NCBI RefSeq assembly: GCF_014489635.1
Contig: NZ_CP060828.1
Coordinates: 9,412,001-9,476,000, forward strand
Length of the DNA stretch: 64,000 nt
Source: Streptomyces roseirectus
GTDB lineage: Bacteria > Actinomycetota > Actinomycetes > Streptomycetales > Streptomycetaceae
Direction: 5' to 3'
Shown here: positions 43,523-52,737 of the stretch, in pieces
How the letters are laid out: the number at the start of each line of letters is the position of its first letter
Position numbering within the stretch: the first letter of the stretch is position 1
Notes under the pieces: generated by a model
Seen by the model: the letters and a program-made list of their open reading frames with translations, nothing else
Databases searched by the model: none
Told to the model about the DNA's origin: nothing
Program-made: the position numbers and the translations under genes

Positions 43523-45073
43523 GTGCCGATGCTCGGTGAGTTGCTGCGGGGCCACCGGCGCCGGCGGGGACTCTCGCAGGAGGAACTGGCGGACCGCTCC
43601 GGCGTCAGCGTCCGCACGATCAGCCACGTCGAGACGGGCCGCATCGACAGGCCACGCCCCACCACGGTACGGCAGTTGGCGGACGCCCTCGGCCTCACGG
43701 GCGCGCGCCGTGAGGAGTTCCAGGACGCGACCACCGGCGACGACCCGCTCCCCGCGCCGAACCAACGCCCGTGCGCCCACCCCGCGTTCACCTGCCGATC
43801 CGGCGAACTCGACCAGCTCGACGCCCTGTTGGCGAACACCCCGCAGCACGCGGCGATCTCGGCCATCGTCGGCACCGCGGGCGTCGGCAAGACCGCGCTC
43901 GCCGTGCACTGGGCCTGGCGGCACGCCGACCGCTTCCCCGACGTACTGCTCTATGTCGACCTCGGAGGCTTCCACCCCACCGCCCCCGCCGAACACGCCG
44001 ACCGCGCCCCCGAGGCCCGGATCGGCCTCTACCGCGGCCTCCTCGCCGGGAAACACGTCCTCGTGCTGATCGACGCTCTGCCCCCGCACCCGGCGAACGC
44101 CCTCGAAGACTTGGACATCGACGCGGCGTTCGTGGCGTCCCTTCGGGCCGAAGGGTGCCGAATCCCCTTCAGGATCCAGCGACTTGACGGCGGAGTGCGC
44201 CAAGTCGACGACGGCGACCGCCGCTTCCACGGCTCGAAGGACGCGGGCCTTACGCACCCGCCGTACGAGTGGGACGACGACCGCGACGCCGCCGGACAGT
44301 TCCTCGACATGATCACGACCGCGCAGGTCGGCCGTATCGCCCGAGCCGCGGGGGTGCGGCAGAAGGACGTCAAGGCGGTCGTCAAGGTCCGCTCCGACGA
44401 GAAGTCGAGGGCCGCCGTCGCGGGCGCCAGCAGCTACGCGTGGATGTTCGAGCACATGGCCGCGCTCGCTGCTGTGAAGAGGGGGAACCTCGACTGGGAC
44501 GCCGCCGAGGCCCTGCGCCGGAAGTGGATCACTGACCTGATCAAGCGCCGCGACCTGCCGAAGAACATCACCAACGACCTGATCGGACACGTCAACAACG
44601 CGCTCCTCAACGGGAGTTGGGGTCTCTCCGAGGACCTGGACAAGGAGCCGACCACCGAGATCCTGGCCGCCTTCCTGGGGCTGAACAGCGAGCAGGCCAA
44701 AAACCGAGGGGGTTTCGCCGGACACGTCGCGAAGGACCCCAGCAGGGCACCGCAACTCCAGTTCGCGGCGCTCGCCGCCGTCCGCGAGAAGTGCGCGACC
44801 CGGAGGGCATGGCGGACGGACAGCCAGCGGTCGGACCGGATCCGGAAGCCCACGGGCCGCTGGTTCATGGTGCTGGAAGCCCTGGGGTACCCGCTGACGC
44901 CCATCGAGCAGTCCGTGGTGGATGACGAGCCGTACGACCCGGCGAAGAAGAAGCCCCGCGCCGCGATCGCGTCCGGCGACGAGCGGGGAACGGAACAGGG
45001 GTCCGGCACCGCCGAGGAGACCGACGGGCAGGAAGCCGAGGAACCGGCGAACGACGACGAAGTCACCGCCTGA
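43523..45073 (+). CDS. Chimeric ORF: truncated XRE/NB-ARC regulator fused in frame to a ParB-like protein
   Basis: Residues 1-70 are an XRE HTH (ELLRGHRRRRGLSQEELADRSGVS) and ~95-185 the start of an NB-ARC ATPase (SAIVGTAGVGKTALAVHWA, Walker A; VLVLID, Walker B-like), as in AfsR-like Streptomyces regulators. The ATPase stops abruptly near residue 187. From ~193 the sequence changes to a ParB/RepB-like pattern (RIQRLDGGVRQVDDGDRRFHG; HTH RIARAAGVRQKDVKAV), ending in an acidic tail. That part resembles partition-type proteins of Streptomyces integrative elements, apparently with an internal deletion. The fusion has no frameshift, so a product is possible, but it is probably a recombination relic. 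Confidence 0.6.
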   Translation: MPMLGELLRGHRRRRGLSQEELADRSGVSVRTISHVETGRIDRPRPTTVRQLADALGLTGARREEFQDATTGDDPLPAPNQRPCAHPAFTCRSGELDQLDALLANTPQHAAISAIVGTAGVGKTALAVHWAWRHADRFPDVLLYVDLGGFHPTAPAEHADRAPEARIGLYRGLLAGKHVLVLIDALPPHPANALEDLDIDAAFVASLRAEGCRIPFRIQRLDGGVRQVDDGDRRFHGSKDAGLTHPPYEWDDDRDAAGQFLDMITTAQVGRIARAAGVRQKDVKAVVKVRSDEKSRAAVAGASSYAWMFEHMAALAAVKRGNLDWDAAEALRRKWITDLIKRRDLPKNITNDLIGHVNNALLNGSWGLSEDLDKEPTTEILAAFLGLNSEQAKNRGGFAGHVAKDPSRAPQLQFAALAAVREKCATRRAWRTDSQRSDRIRKPTGRWFMVLEALGYPLTPIEQSVVDDEPYDPAKKKPRAAIASGDERGTEQGSGTAEETDGQEAEEPANDDEVTA

Positions 45074-45110
45074 CCCCCAGCATCCCGCCCCCGGCACTGC
45101 CGCCGGCCTC

Positions 45111-45306
45111 ATGCAGGCCCGCGCCATCGCGGCCGGCCTCGCGGAGTTCGGCGTCGGTCCCGCCCGCTGGTCCGCCGCCTACGACCACCAGGCCGCCGCC
45201 GTCGTGCTGCGCGTGGACACCTCACGCGGGCTCCGCGCGACCACGGGCGGACACATCTGCGCCGAGGCGAGGAACACCGTGGCGTTCGTCAGGCCGGCCG
45301 ATCCAT
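45111..45306 (+). pseudogene. Small gene relic of possible integrative-element origin
   Basis: The frame from ATG 45111 (ARAIAAGLAEFGVGPARWSAAYD ... AVVLRVD ... RNTVAF) has gene-like composition for about 65 codons and then loses it without a stop. I do not recognise a function. It directly follows the ParB-like sequence and is probably part of the same decayed element. Confidence 0.3.
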
Positions 45307-45424
45307 CAGGGACCCGCCGCCGGGGACCGACCCCCAAGTCGCCGGACAGGCGGGCATCTCGGCGCCCGCCTCGATGTCCGTCAGGCCCGCGGACCGGCCG
45401 TGCTCATGCTCCGTTCGGGTGCCC

Positions 45425-46447
45425 TTACTCGTCGGCGTCGGTTTCCCGGGGCCGCCGTGCGCCCGCCTGGCCCCGCGTGTTGCGCTGCAGCAAGGCGGCG
45501 CCGAGCGGGGTGAGCGTGTGCAGGACCGTGTTGGCGTGCCGGTGGCTGGTGATCAACCCGGCGTCGCGCAGCAGCATGGTGTGGTGGCTGGCCGTGGTGG
45601 GGGTGACACCGGCGCGGCGGGCGGCCTCGGTCGTGGTGGAGCCGGACGCGGCTGCCCGCAGAACGGCCGCGCGTGTGGGGCCGAGCAGGCTGTTCAGAGG
45701 TGCGCCGGCGGTGGGGGACACCGTCGTCGGGATGTGCTGGACGGGATACATCAGGACGGGCGGGAGGCCGGGGTCCGCCAGGGTGATGGGAGTGTTCCAG
45801 CAGAAGTAGGAGGGGATCAATAGGAGCCCGCGCCCGTCGAGGCGGACGTCGCGCCGGCACGGGTAGGCGGGGACCTCGAGCACGGGGTGCCGCCAGCGGA
45901 TCGCCGGGGTCAGGTCGGCGAGGACCGCCTCGATGCCGGCGCGGAACAGCGTGCGGGTGTGTCTGGCCCGCTCAGCGTGCAGACGCTCGTGGATGTGTTC
46001 CTCGCACGGGGCGATCACGGCGCGGTGATAGGCGCGCAGGGCTTGCACGAGCTGTCTTCGCGGCTCGCCCTCGGCGATCCGGTGTGCCCAGGCCGGCGCG
46101 CCCACAGTCTCCTGGAGCCGTGCGACCTCGTCGGCCACGCGGTGGCGTGGGGTCGCCAGAATGCGGTCGAGGCCGGCGTCCAGCCCCTCGACGCCTTCGG
46201 CCGGGGTGAGGAAATCCGGGAAGTATCTGGCTCGCGGGAAAAGTGGCAGGAGCAACCGCATCGTGGTGCGGTCCAGGCCGGTTTCGCGGAGCGTGGAGCA
46301 GGCGGTGCGGTACCAGGCGGCGTGGGCCCAGCGACCCTCGCGGGTCTGGAAGCGGTGCAGACTTACCGCGATCTCCCACAGCGGATGAGGCCCGGACGCC
46401 ACTCTGAGGCGGGACAGGTCCTCAGGCGTGAAATGGAAGCGAAGCAT
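45425..46447 (-). CDS. ArsR-like winged-helix transcriptional regulator (340 aa)
   Basis: ATG 46447 starts LRFHFTPEDLSRLRVASGPHP, the typical opening of long ArsR/HTH_20-type Streptomyces regulators. The ~190-residue middle is a ligand- or partner-binding helical region. The winged helix is C-terminal (about 255-320: LGPTRAAVLRAAASGSTTTE..., TPTTASHHTMLLRDAGLI). No metal-binding Cys pair of classical ArsR is seen, so it likely senses something else. It stands alone on the minus strand. Confidence 0.75.
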   Translation of the reverse strand: MLRFHFTPEDLSRLRVASGPHPLWEIAVSLHRFQTREGRWAHAAWYRTACSTLRETGLDRTTMRLLLPLFPRARYFPDFLTPAEGVEGLDAGLDRILATPRHRVADEVARLQETVGAPAWAHRIAEGEPRRQLVQALRAYHRAVIAPCEEHIHERLHAERARHTRTLFRAGIEAVLADLTPAIRWRHPVLEVPAYPCRRDVRLDGRGLLLIPSYFCWNTPITLADPGLPPVLMYPVQHIPTTVSPTAGAPLNSLLGPTRAAVLRAAASGSTTTEAARRAGVTPTTASHHTMLLRDAGLITSHRHANTVLHTLTPLGAALLQRNTRGQAGARRPRETDADE

Positions 46448-46663
46448 CCCATTCCCTCGTCTCTTCCCGTCTGTCATCTGCGATGTTTCAGCGGGCTCGC
46501 ACGAGCATGACAGCGGTGGAGGGCGCGCGGAAATATGAGTTCACGCCAGCCGGTTCCGCCGACCGAAACGGGGATACGGAGCGCCGGCACCGACGTTGAC
46601 CGACAGCGGTCGCGCCCGGCGCCCTCAGCGGATCTCGGCACCGACCACGAGAAGGGGATCGGT

Positions 46664-47095
46664 ATGTCCTCGAACAAGCACGAGAGCACGCCCAGGCGGC
46701 GTCGCTTCCGCAGGGCCCTGGCGGTCGCCGGCCTCACCGGCGCTCTGGCCTCCCTGAGCTTGGTCGTGCCCAGCAGCGCCAACGCCGCCGTGCGGGCGTG
46801 GGAGTGCAGCAGCGGGTACGTGTGCGTCTGGAACAGCACCAACGGCACCGGCAGCCGCTGTACCTGGTCCAGCGCCGACCCGGACTGGTGGGGTGGTTCC
46901 GTCCAGTGTTCGTGGTCCGACACGCAGAACGCCCGGTCGGCCTACAACCGCGGTACCTCGTCCTCCTACGAGGGCGTCGCCTTCTACTCGGGCGCCAACT
47001 ACAGCGGCTACCTCGGCTGTCTGCCGCAGAACGGCGGCTACGACAACGACTTCAACGTCAGGATCCGGTCCCACCGCTGGGTGGCGTCCTGCTGA
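46664..47095 (+). CDS. Secreted peptidase inhibitor family I36-like protein
   Basis: ATG 46664 begins a 143-aa product with a Tat/Sec-like signal (RRRRFRRALAVAGLTGALAS, cleavage near ANA). The mature part is Cys- and aromatic-rich with a beta/gamma-crystallin-like pattern (CVWNSTNGTGSR, GVAFYSGANYSGYLGCLPQNGG), as in Streptomyces metalloprotease inhibitor SMI relatives (I36). It probably inhibits an extracellular protease. A strong T-rich terminator follows. Confidence 0.75.
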   Translation: MSSNKHESTPRRRRFRRALAVAGLTGALASLSLVVPSSANAAVRAWECSSGYVCVWNSTNGTGSRCTWSSADPDWWGGSVQCSWSDTQNARSAYNRGTSSSYEGVAFYSGANYSGYLGCLPQNGGYDNDFNVRIRSHRWVASC

Positions 47096-47110
47096 TTCCG
47101 GCGTGACGGC

Positions 47111-47147
47111 GGGGGCCGGCCCACCCAGGGCCGGCCCCCCTTTTTTT
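47111..47147 (+). terminator. Rho-independent terminator with T-tract
   Basis: GGGGGCCGGCCC (47111-47122) pairs with GGGCCGGCCCCC (47128-47139), followed by CTTTTTTT. It lies 15 bp after the I36-like gene. A clear T-tract is uncommon in Streptomyces. Confidence 0.9.
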
Positions 47148-47184
47148 CCGCGCGCTCAGGAACCGGGCACTGGCTCAAGACCTC

Positions 47185-47667
47185 ATGCCTCCGGCAGGTC
47201 CTCACTCCGGGTTGCCCGGCCCCGGCGGTTCAGGACGACACCGCGGGTCCGTGAACCCGTGCGGTTTCTGCCGCCTCTCACGGGGCATCGCTGCCGGCAC
47301 GGCGACGATCGAGCAGGTTTCGCTGGGCGTGATCGATGACAGGAGGGCGGGCGAGTTCCGGCGTCAAGTCCTGGGATACGTACAGCGGCCTCCGCGCTAC
47401 GAGGGTGACGACTGCATCGTCCTGGAACCTCCCGCCGGGGAGCCCGGTGTCCCGATCGCGATGGACGTGAGCAAGAGCCCTGCGGAGGACTTTCCCCGTA
47501 TCCACTTCGATCTCGACGCGGAAGCCGACCGGCTGGTGGTCCTGAGCGCCCAGCATGTCGACTGGCGGCACTGTCCGCGGAACCCGCTGCTCGGAGAACG
47601 GCCGTACGTCGTACTGGCCGACCCGGAAGACAACCGGTTCTGCGTCGAGGGACAGCGAGTCGGCTGA
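47185..47667 (+). CDS. VOC-family (glyoxalase-like) protein
   Basis: The conserved part runs from ~47300: ATIEQVSLGVID...AGEFRRQVLGY, then RYEGDDCIVLEPPAGEPGVPIAMD and HFDLDAEADRL, ending FCVEGQR. This is a single-domain glyoxalase/bleomycin-resistance-like fold of ~115 aa. No good start with a ribosome binding site is visible near the domain, so the 5' end is uncertain (ATG 47185 or GTG 47251). The segment after HFDLDAE seems a few residues short compared with relatives, so partial decay is possible. Confidence 0.5.
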   Translation: MPPAGPHSGLPGPGGSGRHRGSVNPCGFCRLSRGIAAGTATIEQVSLGVIDDRRAGEFRRQVLGYVQRPPRYEGDDCIVLEPPAGEPGVPIAMDVSKSPAEDFPRIHFDLDAEADRLVVLSAQHVDWRHCPRNPLLGERPYVVLADPEDNRFCVEGQRVG

Positions 47668-48017
47668 TCCGGGGTTCGTCGCGTGACCGTCAGGCGTGAT
47701 CGGTGTGAGTCCTGATGCCTGCCCTGCCTGCGCGATCGGATACGACGACGGCCTCGACAGCACAAAAGGGTCAAGTCGGCTCGCGGGAATCCGGAGTGAG
47801 TGGGGAGCGTTGTCCACGCTGCGGGATACGAACGGCAAGTCGCATGTGCCGTTCGGGGGACGGCTTGTCGCGTCCTGATCACGGAGAAGCCCGCCAACGT
47901 CGGTCGGCGGGCTTCGTTGTCCCGTGCCACTGGCGCTTATGCGCAGTGCCTCGTGAACATTCAGGTCAGAGCGTTGCGATCGTCATGCGGGCTGCTCGAT
48001 CTGTGGGGACGGCGGGG
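47668..48017. other. Intergenic stretch with an isolated hairpin
   Basis: No gene is supported. A 60-codon plus-strand frame (47696-47878) with ACPACAIGYDDGLDSTKG may be a relic. A stem-loop (47886-47915) lies just after it. Confidence 0.35.
47886..47915. terminator. Stem-loop, probable terminator
   Basis: GAAGCCCGCC (47886-47895) pairs with GGCGGGCTTC (47906-47915), followed by GTTGT. A 10-bp perfect stem; the gene it serves is unclear. Confidence 0.55.
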
Positions 48018-48590
48018 TCAGGAGGGCTTGACCGCCGAGACCGGGGTGACGGTCACCTTGTTGTCGCACTCGGCCCACCACCCGTCGTTCAGGGCGACCT
48101 GGTGCTTCCCGGAGTTCGGCAGTCCGATGACCATCGTCGGGAATATCGCCGGGGTGGCGCCCGACACGCAGTAGCCGTCGCCCTCCCCCTGGACCTGGAC
48201 GAAGGTCAGCTTCGTCCACGCCTTGCCGCGCGGCCGGAGCGTCACGGAGGACGCCTTGCCGGTGGGGGTGACCTTGAGCGGGATGTTGGGGGTGGGGGAG
48301 CCTTGGCCGATGCCCGCGGCCGTCGTCGGGTGGCCCTTCAGGACGCACGTCCTGCCGGAGACGTTGGTGAACTCCACGACCGCCGCCCCGGTCCCGGTCC
48401 CGACGGGCCGGTTGGCGGCCTGCCAGGCGCTGACCCGGAGAGCGGAGGCCGGGCAGGTGCTCGGCGGGGTGGAGGCGGTGGTGCTCGCCGCCATGGCGGT
48501 GCCGGGCAGGACGCCGGTCACCGCCGCCGCGACGGCCGTGACCGCCGTCGTCGCCAGAGCCGCCCTGCGAATGCCGTTGCTGTGCCGCAT
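48018..48590 (-). CDS. Secreted DUF4232-like protein
   Basis: ATG 48590 with a GGGGGA site starts a 190-aa product: signal peptide (IRRAALATTAVTAVAAAVTG, cleavage near AMAA), then CPASALRVSAWQAANRPVGTGTGAAVVEFTNVSG-type beta sandwich with Cys residues and a WAECDNKVTV end. This is the DUF4232 pattern, frequent among secreted actinobacterial proteins of unknown function. Confidence 0.7.
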   Translation of the reverse strand: MRHSNGIRRAALATTAVTAVAAAVTGVLPGTAMAASTTASTPPSTCPASALRVSAWQAANRPVGTGTGAAVVEFTNVSGRTCVLKGHPTTAAGIGQGSPTPNIPLKVTPTGKASSVTLRPRGKAWTKLTFVQVQGEGDGYCVSGATPAIFPTMVIGLPNSGKHQVALNDGWWAECDNKVTVTPVSAVKPS

Positions 48591-48876
48591 GCTGTGGTCC
48601 CCCTGAGTCGTCTCGTCCGCGGGTTTCGGTCGTCTGGTGGTGCCCCGCGGTACGTGTGTGGTTGTAGTACATGAGTGCAGACAGGGCGGGAGAGCGGCAG
48701 GGTTCCGTGCGGCGACTACTTGTGACGAAACGGTGACGACAGAAGGCTCGCTCATGATCGCGTCGCCATCCGCGATTCAAAGACGAAGATCCATTCCGCA
48801 GACGACTTCCAGTCCGGTTCATCTGTCACCAGACGGCAACGAAACAAATCATCAGGAGTGATCATGTGAAGCTCTG
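48591..48876. other. Divergent intergenic region
   Basis: It contains the promoters of the secreted DUF4232-like gene (minus) and the hypothetical gene at 48877 (plus), and is AT-richer towards the right. No specific operator is recognised. Confidence 0.35.
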
Positions 48877-49515
48877 GTGAATATGAGCGCAACCGTCATC
48901 CCGCCGACGGGGCGGGCCGTGATTCCGGGGGGAACCGTGAGTGGTGAAGCGAAAGCGGCTTGGGTGAGTGCCGGGTTCTCTGGAGTTGCCGTAGCCGTCT
49001 CTGTCGTCAGTCTGTTTACGTCGTGTCAGGCAAAGGACGACACTGATGCACTGCGAGCCAAGGAAACTCGTGAGGATCAGATCAAGAAGATCACCTATTC
49101 GATTGAGAACAGCGAAAAGGGTATTTACGTAACCAACCCGAGTTCCGCGCCTATCCGAGACATCGTCGTCCGTCTCTCATACGCGCAAAACCAGTATCGC
49201 TACGTCACCCTCAAGACGCTCGAAGCGTGTACGCGCTGGGAACTCACAGACGCCAACCTCAAGGCTGCCGATCCTCAGCTTCCACCGCTACCGGGTGGTT
49301 CCTCTGGATTTATCAGCGCCAGCAATGATGCCGCCTTGGAAATTTCACTCACGGATGCCAGGGGGGTGGTATGGACTCTGTGGAAGCGATCGTACCGTCC
49401 CGGTGGCTATTGGGAGACTAACTACAATACGGATCACCAGACTGGTTCGTTCGTGCAGAACAAGACGACGTTGTCTTCCAAGAGCTGGAAAACCCTTGAA
49501 GGTTGCACTGTCTGA
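48877..49515 (+). CDS. Hypothetical single-pass membrane protein (212 aa)
   Basis: I do not recognise the family. GTG 48877 or ATG 48883 may start it. Residues 27-48 (AAWVSAGFSGVAVAVSVVSLF) form one membrane helix, followed by a coiled, charged stretch (DDTDALRAKETREDQIKK) and a beta-rich soluble domain with four cysteines. It has lower GC than its neighbours, which suggests transfer. An isolated gene with no obvious partner. Confidence 0.6.
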   Translation: MNMSATVIPPTGRAVIPGGTVSGEAKAAWVSAGFSGVAVAVSVVSLFTSCQAKDDTDALRAKETREDQIKKITYSIENSEKGIYVTNPSSAPIRDIVVRLSYAQNQYRYVTLKTLEACTRWELTDANLKAADPQLPPLPGGSSGFISASNDAALEISLTDARGVVWTLWKRSYRPGGYWETNYNTDHQTGSFVQNKTTLSSKSWKTLEGCTV

Positions 49516-49818
49516 GAGGTCGTTTTCAGCTATTTTGCGTCGCTTCATGCGCCACAGATGGTTACTCACGCCTCTCGTGTATCGGGTTCCTGTACAGGGC
49601 GGCGGGGGTAATCGGGGATATCAACTCCCCTTGGAACGAGACGGACTTCCTAGGGTGATACGGGTAATGCGGGCCTCCCTCACGCCCCGTCGATCGCGCC
49701 AACTCCTCAAGGCTCTCAAGGGTCGCTCCGCCGCGAGCACTTGTTGGGATGAAACAGGCTTTACTGACGAAAGCGACCTCTGAGGGAGTGGCGCACCCTC
49801 CGGATTTCGTCATGTGTG
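49516..49818. other. Gene-free stretch
   Basis: Many stops in all frames and mixed composition. I see no hairpin or motif that I can name. Confidence 0.35.
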
Positions 49819-50898
49819 TCAGGCGCGGTAGGGGGCAGGGTTTGGTTGTTGCCTGTTCTTGTAGTGGGTCAGGAGGTCGTCGGGGTAGCTGCCGAGTTCG
49901 TCGGGGCTGGCGTTCAGAAGGTCGTCCAGCGCATACCGCTGTGTTGCCACTGTGGCGTGCCACGCGTGCTGGCCCCGGATGGACACCGTGATCTGCTGCA
50001 GGTGTTGCAGCACGGCTTCGCGGGTGTGGCCAGGCGGGCCGTTGCGGGTCAGGTCGTCCTCGAACAGGGCGTGTTCGCGCAGGAACACGGCCATCTGGTC
50101 GTCGGCCATGGCACCGACCGCATCGAACGCCTCCTGGTAGGAAAGGCCGTCACGGGCCCGCAGCAGGCCGACCGCGTTGTGCTGGTAGCCGGTGAAGTCG
50201 TCGCGTACCGCTCCGAAGACGTCGTTGACGAACGCGATCTGCAGCGCGGCGGCCCGGCGGAGGCGGAACAGGGCGTCGTTGTTGCGGATGGTGTCGGGGA
50301 GGAACCGCGTGAGGGTGGCCTCGCCCAGGTCCCACATCCACAGCATCCCGACTGAGTACACGCGCCGGTCCACGTGCTGACGCAGGTTCGGGGTGCGGCC
50401 CAGCCTGTCCAGGCGGGCCTCTTGGACGTAGGTGTGGAAGAACTGCTCGATGTGGTGGACGAACATCGCATGCCACGGCTTGGGCCCCAGCCGGGAGGTC
50501 CGTGCGCACAGGTCCTTGAGTGCGTCCGTCAAGGCTGAGGGCACCGCGGGCTGTCCGCCATGCAGGATGGCGCAGAAGTCGGCGATGGCGGCCTCCCTGG
50601 CCTGAAGCCGCTGGAAACGGTCGTCCTCGTCCAACTGGTCGTCCACCCGGAACGCCCACCCGAGCCAGCAGGCGTACAGGCTCAGCAGGTCCGTGCCGGC
50701 CCGCGTCCACGTGATCGCCGCCGACAGGTCCGGCAGGGACTGGCGGGTCCGTTGCCGCGCCCGCTCGGTGGCCATCAGGTCATAGTGGTCCAGCCATTCC
50801 CACATGGCGCAACTCGCCTGCTCCAGCAGCGGATTGCATTCATAGGGGACAGGGATGTGGAATTCGGGAATCCTGGCTTCGCCATCAGGCGTCTTCAC
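49819..50898 (-). CDS. Class I terpene cyclase
   Basis: A 359-aa terpene synthase-family protein. The aspartate-rich motif FRVDDQLDE lies near residue 85. The NSE/DTE region NDVFGAVRDDFTG near 225 differs from the canonical ND-xx-S-xxx-E: Ser is Gly and the last Glu is Asp. A C-terminal RY pair is present (ATQRYALDDLL). Length and PVPYECNPLLEQ start fit bacterial sesquiterpene or related cyclases. No P450 or prenyltransferase is adjacent. The product cannot be predicted, and the altered triad leaves activity uncertain. Confidence 0.8.
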   Translation of the reverse strand: MKTPDGEARIPEFHIPVPYECNPLLEQASCAMWEWLDHYDLMATERARQRTRQSLPDLSAAITWTRAGTDLLSLYACWLGWAFRVDDQLDEDDRFQRLQAREAAIADFCAILHGGQPAVPSALTDALKDLCARTSRLGPKPWHAMFVHHIEQFFHTYVQEARLDRLGRTPNLRQHVDRRVYSVGMLWMWDLGEATLTRFLPDTIRNNDALFRLRRAAALQIAFVNDVFGAVRDDFTGYQHNAVGLLRARDGLSYQEAFDAVGAMADDQMAVFLREHALFEDDLTRNGPPGHTREAVLQHLQQITVSIRGQHAWHATVATQRYALDDLLNASPDELGSYPDDLLTHYKNRQQPNPAPYRA

Positions 50899-51003
50899 CG
50901 CGGACCACCTTTCTGGGACCTGTCCTCTGAAGGTTCCCCGGCCGCCGGCCGGACAATGCGCCTTATGACGAAAGCGGCGCCATCAGTCACGCATCGGATC
51001 CCG

Positions 51004-51717
51004 TCACGGTAGGGGGAACTCGCTGGTCAGGCTGGGAGTTCGTAGGTGTGCCGGCCGGGCCGGGGGGGAGAGTCGTTCGCGTTCTCGGTGGGTGTGGAAG
51101 GTCCAGTACTGCGGGAAGTCGCCGTTGCTGATGAGGGCGCGGCGGGTGAGTACGGCTTCGGCGCCGGGGACGCTCCATCTGCTGCCGGTGATGTCGAGGC
51201 GGTCGGCCACCAGATGGCGTTCGGCCCCTTCGACGATGCCGCTGGCGATGGGTCGGCCGGCCGCGAGGGCCTGGTCGTAGTGCACGAAGGCGGCGTTGTT
51301 CTCCAGGTAACGGCAGGTCTTGTCGATCGTGGCGTGCTGTTCGTCGGTGAGGTGGCCGCGTGCGGCTTCGCCGCGCAGGTCACGGACGGTGCCCGGGGTG
51401 TCGCCGGCCAGGATCCGGGCGGCTTGGAAGCCGACCCAGATCTCGGCGGGACCGGCGGCGGTGTGGAAGCACCGTGCGCTCGCCCACAGCTTCTCGATGA
51501 CGTGCACGATGTCGAGGATGATGTGGATCGTGACCGCCCGGCGGGCGGCCTCCTTCTGGACCAACTCCAGCTGGTGGGCGGCGCCTTCGACCAGCACCAC
51601 CCAGCACCGGCGGTGCTGCCGGTCACGGGCTTCTGCCTCGTCGAACGCGGCGGCAATCACCTGGTCCGCATCGTGGTCGAGATGGCGGGACACAGCGGTA
51701 ATCAGCGCGGATGGCAT
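51004..51717 (-). pseudogene. C-terminal remnant of an ISKra4-type transposase
   Basis: The 237-aa frame matches the catalytic C-terminal half of ISKra4-family transposases: WVVLVEGAAHQLELVQKEA, IHIILDIVHVIEKLW, then GxIxSGIVEGAERHLVADRLDITGSRW. The N-terminal half is absent upstream, where a hairpin and unrelated sequence follow. It is probably inactive. Confidence 0.7.
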
Positions 51718-51719
51718 CC

Positions 51720-51775
51720 GGAAGCGGTTCGTTGTGATGAGACGTCAGACACCTCCATCATCACGAACCGCTTCC
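51720..51775. repeat. Inverted repeat beside the ISKra4 remnant
   Basis: GGAAGCGGTTCGT (51720-51732) is the exact complement of ACGAACCGCTTCC (51763-51775), with a 30-nt loop. It may be a junction of two IS ends or a folded structure at the truncation point. Confidence 0.55.
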
Positions 51776-52199
51776 TTCGGTTGATCACCTGCCCCCACCC
51801 CGACAACCCGCCCTCACCCGGCAGTTCAGGGCATCTCGCCGCCCGAGAACGCACGAGCCCTGGGGGCCTGGCCATGAGGCTGGGGTCGGTTTCCCGATCC
51901 CGGAGACGGAAGCCGAGTCCACCGTCGTGGAAGCGTCGTTCGCGGGGCGGGGCGGCCGGCTCGACGAGATCACCACACTGCGGCGGACCGCCTGGGACGA
52001 GGAGAGGACGCCGTCGTTCGACGGACGGTACCGGCAGGCCGACGGACTCGATTGGCTCCCGCGTCGGCCCGCCCCCGTCGCACGCGGCTGAGCTGGACGA
52101 TTACCTGACGGGTAATCGACACCCCACTCCACCGCCCGGCACAGTGATCATGCGGCCGCGCCGACACAGCGGCCTTCGCCGAGAACCGAGGAGAACGTC
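51776..52199. other. Stretch with an unassigned gene fragment
   Basis: A frame of about 60 codons ending TGA 52091 (GRLDEITTLRRTAWDEERTPSFDGRY...) has coding-like composition but no visible start or recognised family. The last 100 bp lead into the next gene, with GAGGAGAA as its ribosome binding site. Confidence 0.35.
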
Positions 52200-52568
52200 A
52201 TGACGACGTACGCCACCGCCGCCGAACGCTACTTCGCAGCATGGAACGCCGACGGAGCCGAGGCGATCGCGAAGGCCGTGTCCGAGACCTTCACGGAGGA
52301 CGCCACCTACACCGACCCGCTGGCGGACGTGTCCGGTCACGACGGCATCGCCGCCGCCATCGCCGGCGCGCACGCGCAGTTCCCGGGCTTCGAGTTCCGG
52401 ATGAAGGGTGCGGTGGACGGCAACCACCACATCGCCCGCTTCTCGTGGGACCTGGTGTCGAGGGCCGACGGTTCCTCGCCGGCCGGCGGCTCCGACGTCA
52501 TCACCCTCGCCGAGGACGGCCGCATCAGCTCCGTGAGCGGCTTCCTGGACCGGGTCCCCGGGGCCTGA
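52200..52568 (+). CDS. SnoaL/NTF2-like protein
   Basis: A 122-aa single-domain protein with the NTF2/SnoaL cone fold pattern: [13 protein letters not shown] start, [20 protein letters not shown], and the [11 protein letters not shown] strand near the end. GAGGAGAA precedes ATG 52200. Members are polyketide cyclase-like or ligand-binding proteins; nothing nearby fixes the substrate. Confidence 0.8.
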   Translation: MTTYATAAERYFAAWNADGAEAIAKAVSETFTEDATYTDPLADVSGHDGIAAAIAGAHAQFPGFEFRMKGAVDGNHHIARFSWDLVSRADGSSPAGGSDVITLAEDGRISSVSGFLDRVPGA

Positions 52569-52737
52569 CCCCGCCGAACGTGTCCCGCAGGGCATGTCCG
52601 CCGGGATTCCCCAGGGTGCGTCTGACAGAGGCTCAGGGGGACCCTGCCTACGGTCCGCCGTACGCGGTAAGTTCGGCGCGTGCACGGCCCTCGACCGTGG
52701 CCGTGCGCGTTCCGGACTCGACCGAGGGGAAAGAACC

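Noticed and set aside
47696..47878. 60-codon ORF with two close Cys residues
   Set aside because: No ribosome binding site, family match or conserved context that I can see; kept only as a possible relic in the gap note.
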